Assembly: GCA_902765725.1 (NCBI GenBank)
Contig: CACXAT010000024.1
Location: 1-33,959 of the forward strand
Source: an uncultured Lachnospiraceae bacterium
GTDB lineage: Bacteria > Bacillota > Clostridia > Lachnospirales > Lachnospiraceae
DNA: 33,959 nt
Direction: 5' to 3'
The notes under the pieces were generated by a model. It was not told the origin of the DNA. It ran no database searches and worked only from the letters and a program-made list of their open reading frames with translations. A program made the position numbers and the translations under genes. Numbering within the stretch: position 1 is the first letter of the stretch; each line of letters starts with the position of its first letter. Of this stretch, positions 30,620 through 33,959 are shown in pieces.

Positions 30620-32704
30620 ATGCAGGAATCATCGCCTATCACGGCAATAAAGGGGATCGGTCCCAAGAGCGCAGAGAATTTTCAGAAGGCAGGGATCGCA
30701 ACGGTCCAGGACCTGATCTCCTATTATCCCAGGACCTACGATGTCTGTGAGGATCCGGTCCCGGCGGGAGGCCTGACGGTCTTTGACGACGGCCGCCTTG
30801 TCGCCGTGGAGGGAAGGATCGAGAGAGCGCTCAGTGTGCGCTATCTGCGCTCCATTAAGATTACCTCGGGCAAGATCCTGTCAGGAGGCGTCTACCTGGA
30901 TGTCACCTGGTATAATATGCCCTTTATCCGAAGTCAGGTCCGTCCCGGCGCTGTCTATGTGTTCCGCGGCCGGATCCGCGCAAAGGGCAGCAGGATCTTC
31001 CTGCAGCAGCCCAAGGTCTATGAACTGTATGAATATGAGCAGCTGAAGAAAACCTATCAGCCGGTCTATCCGCTGGTGCGGGGCCTTACGGAGAATGCGC
31101 TCAGGAAGGCCCTGCGGGAGGCTTTCTTCGGGGCGGATCCGCTGGATCTGTCGGAGGATTACCTGCCCCCGGACATGCTTGGGAAGTATGATCTGGCACC
31201 GAGAAAGGACGCAGTGAGGGGAATTCATTTTCCCAATGATACGCAGACCCTGCAGATGGCAAGGCGCAGGCTGGTGTTTGAGGAATTCTTCTTCTTCATC
31301 CTGATGCTGAAGCAGATGCGCGAATCCAGGATGCACAGAAAGAGTGCCTGCAGACTGCTTCCGGCAGCGCAGACAGACCAGGTCCTGGGCTCTCTGCCCT
31401 ATGAGCTGACCGGAGCGCAGCTGCGTGTCTGGAAGGAAGTGTCTGCCGACATGGCATCCGATGCGGTGATGGCAAGGCTGATCCAGGGGGACGTGGGATC
31501 CGGAAAAACGATCATAGCCTTCCTGGCGCTGATCCAGTGCGCCGCAAACGACATGCAGGGGGCGCTGATGGTCCCGACAGAGGTTCTTGCCAGGCAGCAT
31601 TACGATGCGTTCTGCAGACTGTGCCAGATGGCCGCTCTGCCATATGAAGCGGTATTGCTGACAGGCTCTCTCAAGGTCTCCCAGAAGAGGGCTGCCTATG
31701 AAAAGCTCGAGAGCGGGAGCGCGTCGGTGGTGATCGGTACCCATGCGCTGATCACGGAGAAGGTGGCGTACCGGAACCTGGCACTGGTCATAACGGATGA
31801 ACAGCACCGCTTCGGCGTCAGCCAGAGAGAGACGCTGGAGAGCAAGGGCAGGACGCCCCACACGATTGTCATGAGCGCGACGCCGATCCCCAGGACCCTG
31901 GCTGTGATCCTCTACGGAGACCTGGATGTCTCCGTGATCGACGAGATGCCGGCAAGCCGTCTGCCCATTAAAAATGCTGTGGTGGGCGCGTCCTGGAGAC
32001 CGAAGGCATATCAGTTTATTGCCCGGCAGGTGCAGGAGGGCCATCAGGCCTATGTCATCTGTCCGATGGTGGAGGAATCGGAAGAGATCGAAGCGGAAAA
32101 CGTGATCGATTATGCCCAGTCGCTTCAGAAGAGCCTGCAGGCCCTCTCGGGAGGGATCACGGTGGAGTATCTGCACGGCCGCATGAAGGCATCGGAGAAA
32201 CAGTCGGTCATGGACCGGTTTGCCTCCAATGAGATCCAGGTGCTGGTGTCCACTACGGTGGTCGAGGTCGGAGTCAATGTGCCCAACGCTACCGTGATGA
32301 TGGTGGAGAACGCGGAACGCTTCGGACTGGCCCAGCTGCACCAGCTCCGCGGAAGAGTCGGGAGAGGGTCTGCCCAGTCCTACTGCATCTTCGTGTACGG
32401 GATCGAGAATGACGCGGTGAAGAAGAGGCTGGATATACTGGCTTCCTCCAATGACGGCTTCGAGATTGCCAGAAAGGATCTGGAGCTTCGGGGGCCCGGG
32501 GAACTGTTCGGGGTCCGTCAGAGCGGTGAACTGAACTTTCAACTTGCCGATATCTACGCCGACGCCCCCGTTCTGCAGGCTGCAGGAGACGCCGCTGCAG
32601 ATCTTCTTCGGGAAGACCCGGATCTTTCATCGAAGTATGGTCAGCAGGTTGCACGTCATATGAAAGTGCTCGCATCCTCTGCGGGCAATCATGATGTCCT
32701 GTGA
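30620..32704 (+). CDS. recG: ATP-dependent DNA helicase RecG
   Basis: RecG rescues stalled replication forks and processes D-loops and Holliday junctions. The 694-residue length is full. The N-terminal wedge/OB region (residues about 1-150) begins ITAIKGIGPKSAENFQKAGI. Motor motifs follow in order: motif I GDVGSGKT near residue 290, DEQHRFGVSQ (motif II), SATPIPRTLAVILYG (motif III), and the second RecA lobe with VVEVGVNVPNATVM and LRGRVGRGSAQS (motif VI), ending in the TRG region near LELRGPGELFG. It sits at the end of the pepT-M3-recG run. In many Firmicutes recG lies directly after fakA; here about 8 kb separate the two. Confidence 0.96.
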   Translation: MQESSPITAIKGIGPKSAENFQKAGIATVQDLISYYPRTYDVCEDPVPAGGLTVFDDGRLVAVEGRIERALSVRYLRSIKITSGKILSGGVYLDVTWYNMPFIRSQVRPGAVYVFRGRIRAKGSRIFLQQPKVYELYEYEQLKKTYQPVYPLVRGLTENALRKALREAFFGADPLDLSEDYLPPDMLGKYDLAPRKDAVRGIHFPNDTQTLQMARRRLVFEEFFFFILMLKQMRESRMHRKSACRLLPAAQTDQVLGSLPYELTGAQLRVWKEVSADMASDAVMARLIQGDVGSGKTIIAFLALIQCAANDMQGALMVPTEVLARQHYDAFCRLCQMAALPYEAVLLTGSLKVSQKRAAYEKLESGSASVVIGTHALITEKVAYRNLALVITDEQHRFGVSQRETLESKGRTPHTIVMSATPIPRTLAVILYGDLDVSVIDEMPASRLPIKNAVVGASWRPKAYQFIARQVQEGHQAYVICPMVEESEEIEAENVIDYAQSLQKSLQALSGGITVEYLHGRMKASEKQSVMDRFASNEIQVLVSTTVVEVGVNVPNATVMMVENAERFGLAQLHQLRGRVGRGSAQSYCIFVYGIENDAVKKRLDILASSNDGFEIARKDLELRGPGELFGVRQSGELNFQLADIYADAPVLQAAGDAAADLLREDPDLSSKYGQQVARHMKVLASSAGNHDVL

Positions 32705-32782
32705 CAGATCATCGATTGAACTCGAATGGATAATTTACTAAAAAGTGCATACAATTCAAGTCAAAACCACGCAAAATGCCTA

Positions 32783-32804
32783 TTTCAAGGCAGAAGGCTT
32801 GAAA
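32783..32804 (+). repeat. Inverted repeat overlapping the -35 of the 32893 gene
   Basis: TTTCAAG (32783-32789) and CTTGAAA (32798-32804) are exact inverted repeats around 8 bases. The right arm contains the -35 element of the next promoter. This geometry suits a repressor operator, but it could also be chance in AT-rich sequence. Confidence 0.4.
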
Positions 32805-32827
32805 AAAATCCAAAGAAGGCGTATTAT
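32799..32827 (+). promoter_or_regulatory. Strong promoter of the 32893 gene
   Basis: TTGAAA (32799-32804) and TATTAT (32822-32827) are separated by exactly 17 bases. The region is AT-rich, unlike its neighbours. The leader to the ATG is about 58 bases and contains a GTTAC-TT-GTAAC palindrome (about 32867-32878). Confidence 0.65.
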
Positions 32828-32892
32828 CCGAAACTGTAATCACTTATGGGGTTTTCTGATATGAAGTTACTTGTAACATTCAGGAGGAGAAT

Positions 32893-33408
32893 ATGAAGGA
32901 AGTTAAGAAGACAGTTGCGGAGAAGACGGAAGAGATGAAGGCAGCTGCACAGAAGAAGACAGAAGAAGCTGTAAAGGTTACGGAGACAGAGATTAAGAAG
33001 GCAGAAACCGATACCAAGAAGGTTGCGGAAGAGACGAAGAAGGCAGCTGAGGAAGTGAAGAAGTCTGCCGCAAAGACCACAAAGAAGGCTGCAGACGCAG
33101 CGGCGAAGGCTACCAAGAAGGCAGCTGACACAGCAGCGAAGGCTACCAAGAAGGCAGCCGCTTCTGTGAAGAAGGCAGCAGAGAAGAAGACCGTCAAGAA
33201 GGCAGCTGTGAAGGAGAGCATCTCCCTGCAGTACCTTGGCAAGGATATCAAGACTGCGGATCTTATGGAAGCAGTGAAGAATATCTGGACCGGCGAGCTG
33301 GGCAAGAAGGCTGCTGATCTCAAGTCCATCAACCTGTATCTGAAGCCGGAGGATAATGCTGCTTACTATGTCATCAATGATGAATTCACAGGAAGAATTG
33401 ATCTGTGA
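32893..33408 (+). CDS. Lys/Ala-rich hendecad-repeat protein with DUF6465-type C-terminal domain
   Basis: This 171-residue protein has two parts. Residues about 4-105 are almost only Lys, Ala, Glu and Thr, strongly helical, and show near-perfect 11-residue repeats (KKAADAAAKAT then KKAADTAAKAT, residues 64-85). Lys/Ala hendecads resemble bacterial histone H1-like proteins and group 3 LEA-type proteins. Residues about 109-171 form a compact domain (SLQYLGKDIKTADLMEA, YLKPEDNAAYYVINDE) that I match to the DUF6465 family seen in Lachnospiraceae; this is recall, not a search. No signal peptide is present. AGGAGG lies 5 bases before the ATG. It has its own strong promoter, and a terminator follows. 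DNA compaction or protein stabilisation are both possible. Confidence 0.85.
   Translation: MKEVKKTVAEKTEEMKAAAQKKTEEAVKVTETEIKKAETDTKKVAEETKKAAEEVKKSAAKTTKKAADAAAKATKKAADTAAKATKKAAASVKKAAEKKTVKKAAVKESISLQYLGKDIKTADLMEAVKNIWTGELGKKAADLKSINLYLKPEDNAAYYVINDEFTGRIDL
33082..33159 (+). repeat. 33-base direct repeat inside the 32893 gene
   Basis: Two tandem 33-base units and the start of a third encode the 11-residue repeats KKAADAAAKAT and KKAADTAAKAT. The units differ at few bases. They may expand or shrink by slippage. Confidence 0.8.
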
Positions 33409-33448
33409 AAACAGCGGGCGAAGACCGGACAGCACATCTTTATTTATT

Positions 33449-33488
33449 AAAAAACGCATCCGCAGGCAAAACTGCAGATGCGTTTTTT
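33449..33488. terminator. Bidirectional terminator between the 32893 gene and carB
   Basis: An AAAAAACGCATC...GCAG stem (from 33449) pairs with CTGC...GATGCGTTTTTT (to 33488), with one mismatch and a GCAAAA loop. It is symmetric, with A-runs before and T-runs after, so it works on both strands for these two convergent genes. Confidence 0.85.
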
Positions 33489-33492
33489 GTAC

Positions 33493-33959
33493 TTAAATGT
33501 CCGCGATGTTGACCAGCTCCAGGTCATGCTCGCTGACGATGCTTTCCAGCGCTGTCGCCAGTGCGGCTGCGGTGTCGAGAGAGGTGAGAACGTTGACTCC
33601 CGTTTCAATCGCCAGACGGCGGATGAGAAAGCCGTCTCTGGATTTGTCGCGGCCGCGGGTAGGCGTGTCGATGATCAGGTCAAGGCGGTGCTCCAGGATC
33701 AGGTCGATGACGGTCGGACTGTCCTGATGAACCTTGCCGACCCGCCGGGCCGGAATACCGTGACGGTTCAGCACGGCTGCCGTGGAGCGCGTTGCATAGA
33801 TCGTATAGCCCAGTTTTGCATAGCGGCGGGCAATGCCAACAGCCTCCTCCTTATCGGAGTCCTTGACGGTAATAACCATCTGGCGGTATTTCGGCAGACG
33901 GTATCCGGCTCCCAGAAAGGCTTTATACAAGGCCTCGTGGAAATCCCTGCTGACGCCGA
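33493..33959 (-). CDS. carB: Carbamoyl-phosphate synthase large chain, C-terminal part (runs off the window)
   Basis: CarB makes carbamoyl phosphate for arginine and pyrimidine synthesis. Only about the last 155 residues are visible. The fragment begins GVSRDFHEALYKAFLGAG at the window edge (the end of the second ATP-grasp half) and covers the C-terminal MGS-like regulatory domain, with MVITVKDSDKEEAVGIARRYAKLGY, LGYTIYATRSTAAVL and IIDTPTRGRDKSRDGFLIRRLA. This domain binds allosteric effectors in characterised enzymes. The stop codon at 33493 is followed on this strand by the bidirectional terminator. The start lies beyond the window. Confidence 0.93.
   Translation of the reverse strand, partial: GVSRDFHEALYKAFLGAGYRLPKYRQMVITVKDSDKEEAVGIARRYAKLGYTIYATRSTAAVLNRHGIPARRVGKVHQDSPTVIDLILEHRLDLIIDTPTRGRDKSRDGFLIRRLAIETGVNVLTSLDTAAALATALESIVSEHDLELVNIADI

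Noticed and set aside
30881..32542. 553-codon open frame on the minus strand over recG
   Set aside because: recG motifs are intact on the other strand, and this frame is low-complexity His/Arg/Leu-rich without a family match.
33082..33159. Tandem repeats as a CRISPR array
   Set aside because: The repeats are in frame, have no spacers and encode 11-residue units.
1..33959. Mobile element, prophage or defence system
   Set aside because: No transposase, integrase, phage, toxin-antitoxin or restriction gene was recognised, and no element-like flanking repeats were seen.

Overview
This 34 kb window looks like ordinary chromosome from a Gram-positive clostridial Firmicute, most likely a Lachnospiraceae-type organism. 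The evidence is strong GGAGG-type ribosome binding sites throughout, a zinc-ribbon L28, a GerW (YtfJ) sporulation protein beside a DUF2953 protein, the rpmB / yloU / fakA divergent arrangement, a GlgC-GlgD pair, a meso-diaminopimelate dehydrogenase, and a Lys/Ala-rich protein ending in what I recognise as a DUF6465-type domain. Base composition is moderately GC-rich and looks even. I see no insertion sequence, prophage, CRISPR array, plasmid gene or origin. No gap between genes exceeds about 200 bases.

Layout. 1-1163: ddh on the minus strand with a hairpin-rich 3' region. 1373-3247: larB-azlC-azlD, convergent with a secreted GH25 lysozyme (3255-4196, minus). 4365-5024: an unrecognised charge-segregated protein. 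5125-5195: tRNA-Gly(CCC), minus, divergent from a small unknown ORF (5376-5669) that has a near-consensus promoter and a hairpin leader. 5775-6791: ROK glucokinase (minus) with an unusual Lys/Ala tail. 6988-10107: udk, then araD and an FGGY kinase (pentose/nucleoside metabolism). 10266-17511: ruvA-ruvB-zapA-U32-SEDS-bPBP, a same-strand run joining recombination, RNA modification and septal or sidewall peptidoglycan synthesis. 17616-19856: NUDIX hydrolase, a 104-residue unknown, DUF2953 and gerW. 20023-22391: rpmB (minus) divergent from yloU-fakA. 22494-23591: membrane-anchored EEP phosphatase/nuclease. 23680-25026: citrate synthase (minus). 25224-27489: glgC-glgD for glycogen synthesis. 27670-32704: pepT, an M3 oligoendopeptidase and recG. 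32893-33408: the Lys/Ala hendecad-repeat protein. 33493 to the end: the C-terminus of carB (minus).

How the genes work together. Several sets support cell-wall growth: ddh supplies meso-DAP, the SEDS-bPBP pair polymerises and cross-links, ZapA organises the Z ring, and the GH25 lysozyme cuts the polymer. glgC/glgD, the ROK kinase and citrate synthase handle glucose storage, entry and central carbon. pepT and the M3 peptidase finish peptide breakdown. ruvAB and recG process branched DNA.

I did not find a clear, complete undescribed system. The most interesting leads are: (a) the hendecad-repeat protein at 32893-33408, whose promoter has an inverted repeat over its -35; (b) a similar short Lys/Ala tail on the glucokinase; (c) the small gene at 5376 with its strong promoter and structured leader; (d) a palindrome filling the spacer of the udk promoter; and (e) the araD-FGGY kinase pair that probably replaces AraB. 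All functions are inferred by reading the sequence; no database search was run.
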